Counted from the stretch's first letter, positions 6,054 to 12,072 are shown. The stretch: DNA of 12,818 nucleotides from an uncultured Clostridium sp. (GCA_900557165.1 USRS01000075.1:1-12818); one strand, 5' to 3'. Numbers and translations: made by a program. The notes: generated from the letters alone by a model not told the origin.

Positions 6054-6284
6054 CTACAAATGGAGTTCTTTTATTTTCTCTAAAATTTTAATCTGATTAA
6101 GCTCCAGCTGTTCAACCTTTTTATTAAATTCAAAATCACTTATTTTATTTTTCCCCTGTCTAGTTATGAACTTCATGTCGCTACAAGATCTTACGGATAT
6201 CTTGACTATTTCTTCTAATGATTTTCCCCATAACCCTAGATCTTTCATTTTATCAAGAATTTCTTTCGGATATCCCTCATACAT
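6054..6284 (-). CDS. Unknown 76-aa protein between origin and nuclease gene
   Basis: ATG at 6284 has GGAGGG eight bases upstream, and the gene lies 67 bases before the nuclease start on the same strand. The N-terminal half (YPKEILDKMKDLGLWGKSLE) looks like a small helical domain; the C-terminal 35 residues (FNKKVEQLELNQIKILEKIK) form a likely short coiled coil with leucine/isoleucine spacing, so oligomerisation is plausible. No family is recognised. Its place directly downstream of the candidate origin and before a DNA-structure nuclease suggests a DNA-metabolism accessory, but this rests on context only. Confidence 0.75.
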   Translation of the reverse strand: MYEGYPKEILDKMKDLGLWGKSLEEIVKISVRSCSDMKFITRQGKNKISDFEFNKKVEQLELNQIKILEKIKELHL

Positions 6285-6350
6285 AGCATATTCCCTCCAA
6301 AATTATAATTCTAATATTAATTTCATCTCCATCCTTATAAAGTTTTGTAA

Positions 6351-6865
6351 GCTCCACAGTTTCCACACACATTTTACTCAAAACTTATATTTTTTATATA
6401 TTTTATATATTTAAAGGTTATTTATATATATATTTATATTTTTTATAATTTTGCTGAAAATAAGTGTGGAAAGTGTGTATATGTGAGAATAGTTGATATT
6501 ACTAAGCTATTTTTACACAGATGATAAAAATATAAGTGTGTAAAAGTGTGGAAAAAAGTATATAAAAACTGTGTGAGTCTCCACACTTCTTTTTTTAATT
6601 TTTTTAAAAATTAATATAAAGTGTGGAAATCCACACATATTTTTCAGTTTACACTTCTTTTTTATTAAAATTTTGTTCATACCAGCGGTTGATTTCTAAT
6701 AATTCTTCTAATTTATTTTCAAGTACTTCAATTTTTTCTAGTAGATTTCTTTTTTCTGTTAGAAGCTCTATATTTTTATTTTGTAATTCTTTTATTTTAT
6801 TATCTGTGGAAACTTCCACACTTTTTTTAGAAACTTCCACACTTTTTTTAGAAACTTCCACAAGT
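6351..6865. other. Candidate replication origin: iterons, DnaA boxes, AT-rich block
   Basis: AAGTGTGG(A) or its complement recurs at 6462, 6544, 6580, 6619, 6815 and 6836, with AAGTGTGTA variants at 6471 and 6534. A perfect 7-bp-arm dyad GTGTGGAAATCCACAC lies at 6621-6636, and TGTGGAAACTTCCACA at 6805-6820. Three sites match the DnaA-box pattern TTWTNCACA: 6511-6519 (plus), 6537-6545 and 6547-6555 (minus, ten bases apart). About 6380-6456 is almost purely A and T and could be the unwinding element. The region starts inside the 3' end of the primase-helicase gene and fills the 364-bp gap after it. Origins inside or beside the initiator gene are common in phages and plasmids. Confidence 0.7.
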
Positions 6866-9063
6866 TTTAAGTTATGTTGATCCTTTAATCTATTTTTAAA
6901 TCTTTTAGGAATTTCTCCACACCAATTTCTTGGTAAAGGACAACTATTATATCTTCCTCTAGGCATTCCTTTTATTGGAGTATCTTTGCTTGTCTCCTCT
7001 CCTAGCTTCTTCAATTCTCTTGTGATTGATGTCCCACTAGCTTTTACATCTATCATACTTAAAACTTCTGCACTTCTTACCCATAAACGCTGTGGATTAT
7101 CAAAATCTAATAATGATTCCAATACTGTTCCTAATTCACTTTTAAAATTATAATTTTTATTGGATTCTTGTAACTTATCTTTTTCATCGTTTTGTAGATG
7201 ATAACAAGGCTGATTTTCTATAATTGGGTTAGCTAAATATATTTCTTTTAATTCAGTCCATAATTGCGTATAGTCAAAATTATTAATACCTTCCCAGTTA
7301 ATAGATTCTAGATCAATAATCCACATTCTTCTATTGTTATCGTCCAATAAAAATTCACTATCATTAACAGTAGCAAAATAAATGTTATTTCTTTTATTAG
7401 TAGTGATATATTTATCATATTTTAAAGATAGTGCATCTTTTTCAGCTGTTACAAATCCTTTGAACTCATTTACTTTTTTAGCAGATCTAGCAAATTCTGA
7501 AAACTCAACTATTAGATGAGAAGTTAGAGCTTGGATATTATCTCTATCACCTTTGTACTCTTGTTCCCCTAGAAATACCCAATCTTCATCTATTGGTATA
7601 AGTCTTTTAAAACATTCACCTTTTCCAATACCTTGTTCACCTTTTAATATCAATAATCCATAAGCTTTATAATTTGAATCATAAACACTTCCACAGAATG
7701 ATAATAGCCATTTCGTCATAAGAAGTTTTTTCAGTTCTTGATTATAACCATCAACAGTAACAAAATTATCTAAGTATTCATCTATTCTTGATGTTCTATC
7801 CCACGGCGGTAATTGATCCATCCATACTTTAAAAGGGTTTATAGTATTTTCATTTCCTATAGCTTCAATATAATCCCTAACATCAGTCTTAAGTATTCTG
7901 AAACGTTCTTTTGTACAATGAGATTTTATTTCTGTTATAAGTGTATCAAGTGTTTTATTTTTGAAGAAATTAGTTTCCACAGATAATACTTTTGTAATTT
8001 CATTTTTATATATCTTTGTTTCTGCACGCTCTAATATTAATTTGAAGTTATCAATAGTATTTAATGGTTTTATTTCCACAGTGCCGTTTTGCTTAGTAAC
8101 TTCAGTAACATCTTTCCATTTAGTAGATTTTTTCCAATCCCAACTATCTTTTATGGCTTTTATTAATTCTTCTTTTATATGTCCAGCTTCTAACCAGTCT
8201 GTTACATCTTTATTGTCGCCTAACTCTTTTAATCCTGGAAGATCTACTACTTTAAATGTTTGAATAACATCTTTTAAATGCTTCCATACCAGCTGCTTAA
8301 ATTCTTCTCCAGCCTTGCCGGTATCTCCAATAAATACTATCTTGGCATTTTGTAACTGTATTTTATATTTGTTCCATATTTTTTCATCATTTGTTTTGGT
8401 ATACATTGTTGTTGCTGTTAAACCTAATTTATTAAGTGTATCAGCGTCTTTTTCACCTTCAACAAAATACACATTAGTCATTTTATTTATAGCTTCTTTA
8501 ACTTTTGGATAATTATATATTGTGTAATTGTAATCTCCATCTTTTGCTTTTGTACCTAGCTTATAATAATCACCCATATCAATTATTTTATAGGTCCTCA
8601 TATCTTTTTTAGTTTTATCAAATTTATTTCTAAATTTAACTTTGATGAAGCTTGGAGTATCACTATTTAACATGTAAGTATACATATTCTCTATGTAGTA
8701 CCCATCTAGCTTTATATTTTTTTCTATATAATCTTTTAATTCATCTAACTTAGAAGGCTGAATATCAAGTTTAATATTTAATATTTCATAAGCTTTTTTT
8801 ACAGCTTCTAAAGTTGTTATACCTTCTTTTTCTCTTATAAAATTAATTATGTCTCCTCCAGCATTACATTGTCCAAAACATTTATAAAAGGCTTCATTAT
8901 TTTTTTCTTTTAGCCTAAAACTAGGAGTTTTTTCATTATGGAAAGGGCATTTTGCCACATACCCTGTACTGCCTTTTTTGAAACTGATTCCATAATGCTG
9001 CATAACATTCATCAAGTTATCCAGGGATTTTATATTTTTTATTGATTTGTTTAAGTCTGTCAT
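6649..9063 (-). CDS. Primase-helicase replication protein (CHC2, Toprim, VirE-type ATPase)
   Basis: The product is 804 aa. An N-terminal CHC2 zinc-finger contains CPFHNEKTPSFRL (Cys39, His42) and CFGQCNAGGDIINF (Cys62, Cys66). The Toprim-like domain follows: YFVEGEKDADTL near 199-210 and IVFIGDTGKAGEE near 242-254; the usual DxD reads Asp-Thr-Gly here. A VirE-type P-loop ATPase covers about 408-610: PPWDRTSRIDEYL, Walker A GEQGIGKGE (475-483), acidic strand LIVEFSEFA (517-525), polar sensor YFATVND (562-568) and Arg pair NNRRMW. Residues 734-752 are a KKSVEVS repeat encoded by the iteron-bearing DNA, followed by a coiled coil (755-795). It should prime and unwind DNA at the adjacent origin. 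ATG at 9063 has GAAGGTG upstream. Plasmid-like expression control of the operon is discussed with the leader. Confidence 0.92.
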   Translation of the reverse strand: MTDLNKSIKNIKSLDNLMNVMQHYGISFKKGSTGYVAKCPFHNEKTPSFRLKEKNNEAFYKCFGQCNAGGDIINFIREKEGITTLEAVKKAYEILNIKLDIQPSKLDELKDYIEKNIKLDGYYIENMYTYMLNSDTPSFIKVKFRNKFDKTKKDMRTYKIIDMGDYYKLGTKAKDGDYNYTIYNYPKVKEAINKMTNVYFVEGEKDADTLNKLGLTATTMYTKTNDEKIWNKYKIQLQNAKIVFIGDTGKAGEEFKQLVWKHLKDVIQTFKVVDLPGLKELGDNKDVTDWLEAGHIKEELIKAIKDSWDWKKSTKWKDVTEVTKQNGTVEIKPLNTIDNFKLILERAETKIYKNEITKVLSVETNFFKNKTLDTLITEIKSHCTKERFRILKTDVRDYIEAIGNENTINPFKVWMDQLPPWDRTSRIDEYLDNFVTVDGYNQELKKLLMTKWLLSFCGSVYDSNYKAYGLLILKGEQGIGKGECFKRLIPIDEDWVFLGEQEYKGDRDNIQALTSHLIVEFSEFARSAKKVNEFKGFVTAEKDALSLKYDKYITTNKRNNIYFATVNDSEFLLDDNNRRMWIIDLESINWEGINNFDYTQLWTELKEIYLANPIIENQPCYHLQNDEKDKLQESNKNYNFKSELGTVLESLLDFDNPQRLWVRSAEVLSMIDVKASGTSITRELKKLGEETSKDTPIKGMPRGRYNSCPLPRNWCGEIPKRFKNRLKDQHNLKLVEVSKKSVEVSKKSVEVSTDNKIKELQNKNIELLTEKRNLLEKIEVLENKLEELLEINRWYEQNFNKKEV
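6813..6862. repeat. 21-bp tandem repeats in the 3' end of the primase gene
   Basis: Two identical 21-bp units (6813-6833 and 6834-6854) and a partial third (6855-6862) each contain TTCCACACTTTTTTT. In the protein they encode repeated KKSVEVS. The core is the same GTGTGGA word found in the downstream origin region, so the repeat probably acts as DNA, with the protein sequence tolerating it. Confidence 0.85.
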
Positions 9064-9098
9064 TGTCAGTCACCTTCTTTAAGTTTATTTAAAAGAAA

Positions 9099-9127
9099 TT
9101 GACATATTTAAAAGAATTGCACTGATA
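9099..9127 (+). repeat. 29-bp inverted-repeat arm B, before the primase ribosome binding site
   Basis: It matches the reverse complement of 9433-9461 at 24 of 29 positions without gaps, including the ten-base word TATCAGTGCA. In the leftward mRNA the two arms would pair and enclose the 59-aa ORF. This arm lies between that ORF and the primase start. Confidence 0.75.
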
Positions 9128-9134
9128 AGATTTA

Positions 9135-9314
9135 TTATTTCTCCAGCTCCTGTAGCTGGTTCAGTTCGAATTGTTCTTTAGTTAGAGTTTCTCCTCTATA
9201 TTTAGCTTTTTGATAAGCTTTTTTCCACTCTCTATTCTTTTGATACCAGTCTGAACTTCTTTGTCTTTGAGCTTCTAGAAATTCTTCATAAGTTTTAAAT
9301 TCGTATTTTCTCAT
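9135..9314 (-). CDS. Small basic 59-aa protein, leader ORF of the replication operon
   Basis: ATG at 9314 is preferred over GTG at 9323 because AGGGGTG sits six bases upstream of it. The protein is short, highly charged and predicted helical: MRKYEFKTYEEFLEAQRQRS, then WYQKNREWKKAYQKAKYRG and TKEQFELNQLQELEK. It has many aromatic and lysine/arginine residues, no membrane segment and no motif I recognise. It precedes the primase-helicase gene by 71 bases. Because complementary arms A and B flank it in the mRNA, its translation could open or close an RNA structure that governs primase synthesis, in the manner of a leader ORF. It may also be a DNA-binding or replication accessory protein in its own right. 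Confidence 0.75.
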   Translation of the reverse strand: MRKYEFKTYEEFLEAQRQRSSDWYQKNREWKKAYQKAKYRGETLTKEQFELNQLQELEK

Positions 9315-9373
9315 AATATACACCCCTTTTTTTATTCTTCATTGAATTTTATGTTTAAAAAAAAATATAAATA

Positions 9374-9410
9374 GGGTATAATAGTTTTATAAATGAAAAA
9401 CAAAATACCC
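9374..9410 (-). promoter_or_regulatory. Possible attenuator hairpin in the replication-operon leader
   Basis: On the minus strand GGGTAT/ATACCC arms (9410-9405, 9379-9374) enclose an inner GTTTT/AAAAC stem (9401-9397, 9388-9384), and the hairpin is followed by TATTTATATTTTTTTTT. This has the form of a weak leftward terminator located after the leader promoter and before the 59-aa ORF. The stem is short and AT-rich, so activity is uncertain. Confidence 0.4.
9377..9382 (+). promoter_or_regulatory. Possible antisense promoter -10 in the leader
   Basis: A perfect TATAAT with a weak TTTAAA -35 at 9354-9359 (17-bp spacer) reads rightward, against the replication operon, with a start expected near 9389. 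AT-rich DNA gives chance TATAAT matches; the support comes from the terminator 80-110 bases downstream. Confidence 0.45.
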
Positions 9411-9432
9411 AATTTAGAAAATTGTATATCCG

Positions 9433-9461
9433 TATCAGTGCATTTTTTTAAATTGTGTCAA
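9433..9461 (+). repeat. 29-bp inverted-repeat arm A, in the leader
   Basis: Partner of arm B at 9099-9127 in inverted orientation, with 24 of 29 bases matching. Read on the minus strand it begins TTGACA, like a -35 box, but no acceptable -10 follows at 16-18 bases, so pairing or protein binding is a better explanation than a promoter. Confidence 0.75.
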
Positions 9462-9492
9462 GGTCAAGTGTTGCAGCACTTGGCCTTTTAAA
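9460..9492 (+). terminator. Rightward terminator-like hairpin
   Basis: An 11-bp stem (9460-9470, 9477-9487) with one G-T pair and loop TTGCAG is followed by TTAAATTT on the plus strand. The U-tract is short, but there is none at all leftward. It would end the candidate antisense RNA. In the opposite mRNA the same hairpin would sit early in the leader as a possible target loop. Confidence 0.6.
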
Positions 9493-9513
9493 TTTCCATT
9501 CTTTATATGAACT

Positions 9514-9522
9514 ATTATAACA
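9514..9522 (-). promoter_or_regulatory. Replication-operon promoter, extended -10
   Basis: On the minus strand TGTTATAAT fits the extended -10 consensus, with a start expected near 9507 and hence a leader of about 190 bases before the 59-aa ORF. No good -35 is seen. The rest of the gap (9523-9648) holds nothing further that I can support. Confidence 0.5.
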
Positions 9523-9648
9523 TAATCATATCTATAACGTATTCATTTTTAATTTCAAAATAGTTTTCGAAATAAAATGTAAATTTATAAGTGTTTTGCG
9601 TGAAACATGTTATTTAGTTTACATATAGTATGTTATCCTAAAAAAATT

Positions 9649-9669
9649 CCCTTTAACCATGTTAAAGGG
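9649..9669 (-). terminator. Bidirectional terminator after the HTH/RHH gene
   Basis: A perfect 9-bp stem CCCTTTAAC/GTTAAAGGG with loop CAT is followed by AATTTTTTT on the minus strand and TTTTATTTAT on the plus strand. It starts two bases after the stop codon of the leftward gene, separating it from the replication operon. Confidence 0.88.
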
Positions 9670-9671
9670 TT

Positions 9672-10262
9672 TTATTTATATTTTTCTAAAAATTCCTTTA
9701 TTGCTTGAGTTAAAATATCTTGTACTCTATATTTACTGCTGGCACAAAACTCAGCAAATTCTTTTTGAACATCTTCATAAATTTTATAGCTCCTTGTTAC
9801 AACTTTTCCTTCAAAATTATCTATATTTAAATCACCTGTTACTACTTTATTACTACTTTTTTGATACCAGTTGTAAACCTCATCAAGCTTACTACTCATA
9901 GAATTATAGTTAAGCAGTATTTGCTCCAGAACCTTGTTATTTACTTGCTCCGTCATTACCACTTTATTACTACTAGAACATTCTTGAATATTATTTTCTG
10001 ATATTACTACTTTATTACTATCATCTTTCGTGACACATATTTCATCGTTGACGGAAGGCATAATTTCTACTATATTTTCAAATTGCTTAGTATCTTTATT
10101 GTATTTATAATGAACTCTTTCATATCTATCTCTCATAGTAGATGGTGCGCTTGTAATTCCTTCTTTAGCTAATCTGCTTAGGCTATATCCTTCTTTTAAT
10201 TTTTCATTAACAAATTCTATTTGCTGTATTATATCTAATTTTTCAAAGCTCTCTTTATTCAA
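9672..10262 (-). CDS. Two-domain DNA-binding protein (HTH plus RHH-like), plasmid maintenance
   Basis: The product is 196 aa from a TTG start at 10262, supported by AGAGGTGAT seven bases upstream; no in-frame ATG is available nearby. Residues of about 12-55 look like a helix-turn-helix: EKLKEGYSLSRLAKEGITSA, then TMRDRYERVHYKYNK. Residues 154-195 resemble a ribbon-helix-helix: VVTRSYKIYEDVQKEFAEFC followed by YRVQDILTQAIKEFLEKYK. The linker repeats SNKVV three times (82-86, 98-102, 137-141) with KVVTR at 153, and the DNA coding for it is a 17-bp repeat. Such two-domain proteins occur on clostridial plasmids and plasmid prophages. Partition or auto-repression is the likely role, given related repeats in its promoter region (10287-10327). 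No ParA-type ATPase is in the window. Confidence 0.72.
   Translation of the reverse strand: MNKESFEKLDIIQQIEFVNEKLKEGYSLSRLAKEGITSAPSTMRDRYERVHYKYNKDTKQFENIVEIMPSVNDEICVTKDDSNKVVISENNIQECSSSNKVVMTEQVNNKVLEQILLNYNSMSSKLDEVYNWYQKSSNKVVTGDLNIDNFEGKVVTRSYKIYEDVQKEFAEFCASSKYRVQDILTQAIKEFLEKYK
9839..10020. repeat. Three 17-bp repeats inside the HTH/RHH gene
   Basis: TTACTACTTTATTACTA occurs at 9839-9855 and 10004-10020, and with one change at 9956-9972. All are in the same frame and use the same codons. A diverged relative (AACTACTTTGGTATTAA) lies in the promoter region at 10287-10303. They could be binding sites for the encoded protein, a centromere-like array, or simply a duplicated linker. Confidence 0.7.
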
Positions 10263-10328
10263 TTCCTATCACCTCTATACAATTATAACTACTTTGGTAT
10301 TAATTTAGTAGTAGTAGTAATTTAGTAT
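10263..10328 (-). promoter_or_regulatory. Promoter and operator-like region of the HTH/RHH gene
   Basis: On the minus strand a TATAAT (10287-10282) lies 20 bases before the TTG start. Upstream are the diverged 17-bp motif at 10287-10303 and TTTAGTA at 10304-10310 and 10321-10327 separated by AGT triplets. The layout fits self-regulation, with binding sites over and behind the promoter. Confidence 0.5.
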
Positions 10329-10973
10329 TTATTTTGCATTATCCTTTTTCCACTGATTAACTAATTTATAGTAACTACTTTTAGGCATATCTAATGCAGC
10401 TAATGCTTGTTTTAAGGATATTTCCTTGTCCTGCTGTTGTTTCATTATAGCTTCGAAATTTTTAGGATAAATCATATTAGGTCTACCAATTGGTTTTCCT
10501 GTTTTAATTGAAATTCTTTTTCCGTCCTTTACTTTCATAGCTTTTAATCCGGCAATGGCTCTTTCTCTTCTTAATTCAGTTTCCTGCTGTCCAACGTAAC
10601 TAAGAATTGAAATTATAAGGTCATTTATAAAAGTTTCCATAGGGCCTTTAAAATTTCTTGTATCAAGCATAGGCATTGTAATTACATGAATATCTATACC
10701 TCTTCCAGTAATATCGGACCATAGCTTTTTACAGTCATTATAATTTCTACTTAAGCGGTCTAAACTCCACAAAACAAGCAAATCACCCTTACCCATAGCT
10801 TTTAATAAGGCTTTTAGTTCTGGTCTATTAGTATTTGTTCCGGTCTGCTTTTCAGTATATATCTTTGGATCTTCTATATTATTTTCTTTTATAAATTTAT
10901 CCATGGCATCTATTTGCAATTGCAAGTTTTGCTGTTTACTAGATACCCTAAGATAAAAAAATGTCTTATTCAT
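10329..10973 (-). CDS. Small serine recombinase (resolvase/invertase)
   Basis: ATG at 10973 is chosen because AAGGAG lies ten bases before it, inside the longer frame that begins at 10994; this gives 214 aa. The catalytic domain has YLRVSSKQQ with Arg9 and the nucleophile Ser11, then GDLLVLWSLDRLSRN with Asp72, Arg73 and Arg76, and ELRRERAIAGLKAMK as the long E helix. IGRPN marks the hinge to a C-terminal helix-turn-helix (about 171-205, ISLKQALAALDMPKSSYYKL). Length and order are typical of Tn3-type resolvases and Hin-type invertases. Beside plasmid-type replication and partition-like genes, resolution of plasmid multimers is the best inference. DNA inversion is an alternative. No transposase is adjacent. 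Confidence 0.92.
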   Translation of the reverse strand: MNKTFFYLRVSSKQQNLQLQIDAMDKFIKENNIEDPKIYTEKQTGTNTNRPELKALLKAMGKGDLLVLWSLDRLSRNYNDCKKLWSDITGRGIDIHVITMPMLDTRNFKGPMETFINDLIISILSYVGQQETELRRERAIAGLKAMKVKDGKRISIKTGKPIGRPNMIYPKNFEAIMKQQQDKEISLKQALAALDMPKSSYYKLVNQWKKDNAK

Positions 10974-10992
10974 ATTAGTTAATCTCCTTTTC

Positions 10993-11013
10993 ATTCTATA
11001 TAGAATAATTATA
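10993..11013 (-). promoter_or_regulatory. Recombinase promoter with overlapping palindrome
   Basis: On the minus strand TATAAT (11013-11008) precedes a perfect 14-bp palindrome ATTCTATATAGAAT (10993-11006), which covers the expected start point just before the ribosome binding site. Resolvases often bind next to their own gene, so this may be an operator or part of a res site. Confidence 0.5.
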
Positions 11014-11114
11014 ACCTAAAAGTTCATAAAAGGATATTGTTATTTATGGACAAAATTTGATTATTTCCCAAAATATCTGCCTTGGATACTTTTTAGTTTT
11101 TTTTTAGTTATTTC

Positions 11115-11143
11115 AGTGCTTTTAGCACTATTATTTTTTATTT
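11115..11143 (+). terminator. Rightward terminator in a gene-free gap
   Basis: A perfect 6-bp stem AGTGCT/AGCACT with loop TTT is followed by ATTATTTTTTATTTT. The minus strand shows no U-tract. No rightward gene lies upstream. Confidence 0.7.
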
Positions 11144-11203
11144 TAAATATTTTTAATTTGGTCTTAAAACTATGCATAAAATTATGCATTTATAGACATT
11201 AAA

Positions 11204-11341
11204 TGTTATAATATATATATACAAGTTTCTAAAGCTTGAATTGGAAATATTTTTTATTCTTAGTATTTATTTTTATCTACTATAATGGTCTATCCTTTTC
11301 ATTTTTAGCCATATCATTAAAAGTGGTATGGCTATTTTTAT
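11204..11341 (+). ncRNA. Candidate rightward small RNA
   Basis: Extended -10 TGTTATAAT (11204-11212) gives a start near 11219. An 11-bp stem with two G-T pairs (11307-11317, 11323-11333) followed by ATTTTTAT ends it, for an RNA of about 120 bases. There is no coding frame with a ribosome binding site. A second TATAAT at 11281-11286 would give a shorter RNA. The promoter has no good -35. Confidence 0.35.
11307..11341 (+). terminator. Rightward terminator near the sigma factor gene end
   Basis: Stem AGCCATATCAT/GTGGTATGGCT with loop TAAAA and an ATTTTTAT tail on the plus strand. The minus strand lacks a U-tract directly after the stem, so it does not clearly end the sigma factor mRNA. Confidence 0.7.
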
Positions 11342-11387
11342 GTAATTTAAACAACTGTGGAACTTTTCACACTTGTAAATTTTTCGC

Positions 11388-12005
11388 TTAACTATTAATT
11401 AATGCTGATCTCTCTGTATCATATTCATCTATATGATATATTCGTCTGTACTCATTTCTGAATAATAGAGATTTTCTTATAAGTGCCATTCTAGCTTCTC
11501 TAAGTGTACCATGTATGTTACTAATGCCTGTGACTTTTTCAATATATTCATATGGACAATCCTCAAACCATCTAAGTATGCAGATGTTAGATTTATTTGC
11601 ATCCAAATATTTTTCTATTTCTCTCTTGTAAGTTTGCAGCATTAATTTCTCCTCTAGTTCCTCTTGAAGATCTACTTTATCTGCTATTAAGTCTATTAAT
11701 TCAGCCGTATCTCCTTCACTATTTTCTATTACTGCATTAAGCGAGATAGCAGGCTTATTCTTATTTTTCTTATCAACAATATATATTTCTTTTCTCATTC
11801 TATACTCAATAATATCGTACACATAACTACTAAATTTCTTTCCTTTGGTGTCATCGAAAGTGTTATAGGCATGTATTAATGCAAGCAGTGCAATTTGCAT
11901 AAGATCATCATATTCAATCACTCCAATTCTGCTCCATTTATTGACTAGCTTGATTATCATTGGCTTGAATTGCTCATATAACTTCATGTATTCTTCATTA
12001 CTCAT
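11388..12005 (-). CDS. Phage-like sigma-70 family factor (regions 2 and 4)
   Basis: The product is 205 aa from ATG at 12005 behind AGGGGTG. Region 2 lies at about 6-75: FKPMIIKLVNKWSRIGVIEY, DDLMQIALLALIHAYNTFDD and KGKKFSSYVYDIIEYRMRKE, the core-binding and -10-recognition helices. After an acidic linker (about 95-125), a degenerate region 4 (138-183) follows: ICILRWFEDCPYEYIEKVTG, then HGTLREARMALIRKSL. There is no region 1.1 or 3. Such short sigma factors in Firmicutes phages and plasmids direct late or toxin/bacteriocin genes. It sits directly downstream of the structural gene end but is separated from it by a terminator, so it is a separate unit. Control of late genes is inferred from position. 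Relation to the UviA/TcdR group is possible but not shown. Confidence 0.82.
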   Translation of the reverse strand: MSNEEYMKLYEQFKPMIIKLVNKWSRIGVIEYDDLMQIALLALIHAYNTFDDTKGKKFSSYVYDIIEYRMRKEIYIVDKKNKNKPAISLNAVIENSEGDTAELIDLIADKVDLQEELEEKLMLQTYKREIEKYLDANKSNICILRWFEDCPYEYIEKVTGISNIHGTLREARMALIRKSLLFRNEYRRIYHIDEYDTERSALINS

Positions 12006-12043
12006 ATTCCCACACCCCTTTTAGAAAAATAAATTTAAAATAG

Positions 12044-12072
12044 TTAGTTTACCAACTAAGTTGTGATATAAT
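12044..12072 (+). promoter_or_regulatory. Rightward promoter with overlapping palindrome upstream of the sigma gene
   Basis: Extended -10 TGATATAAT (12064-12072) has a weak TTAGTT -35 at an exact 17-bp spacing. That -35 is one arm of the palindrome TTAGTT-TACC-AACTAA (12044-12059), which also lies about 40 bases upstream of the leftward sigma factor start. A protein bound there could affect both directions. Confidence 0.5.

Larger units (their letters stand above)
9389..9492 (+). ncRNA. Candidate antisense RNA against the replication-operon leader
   Basis: The span of about 104 bases is defined by the TATAAT at 9377-9382 and the hairpin ending at 9487. It is fully complementary to the leader of the leftward replication mRNA and contains inverted-repeat arm A (9433-9461). 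Antisense RNAs of about this size control copy number in Gram-positive plasmids such as pIP501. A 32-codon frame (9393-9491) lies within it but has no ribosome binding site. Existence of the RNA is inferred, not shown. Confidence 0.4.
11014..11387. other. Gap between recombinase and sigma factor genes
   Basis: No gene is seen. It holds two rightward terminators (11115-11129, 11307-11341), a perfect inverted repeat ATGCATAA/TTATGCAT (11172-11189) that could be a recombinase half-site pair, an extended -10 TGTTATAAT reading rightward (11204-11212), and an origin-like TGTGGAA/TTCACAC pair at 11354-11373. Confidence 0.55.

Noticed and set aside
6813..6862. CRISPR-like array
   Set aside because: The units are directly tandem without spacers and lie in a coding sequence. 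No Cas genes are present.
6623..6880. Plus-strand ORF with LETSTLF repeats
   Set aside because: It is a shadow of the 21-bp repeats on the opposite strand of the primase gene and has no start signal.
9099..9461. DNA-inversion segment: inverted repeats around the 59-aa gene with a serine recombinase nearby
   Set aside because: The arms match at only 24 of 29 positions, and neither arm has the clear central dyad expected of a serine-invertase crossover site. RNA pairing in the operon leader explains their placement better. It is worth a read-level check but is not called.
9393..9491. 32-codon plus-strand ORF ending inside the terminator
   Set aside because: There is no ribosome binding site before its ATG and the start would lie only a few bases into the predicted RNA. 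It is treated as non-coding antisense RNA.
11388..12005. Assignment to a named toxin/bacteriocin sigma factor (UviA, TcdR, BotR)
   Set aside because: Only general region 2 and region 4 features are visible; nothing in the sequence ties it to that group, and no toxin gene is in the window.
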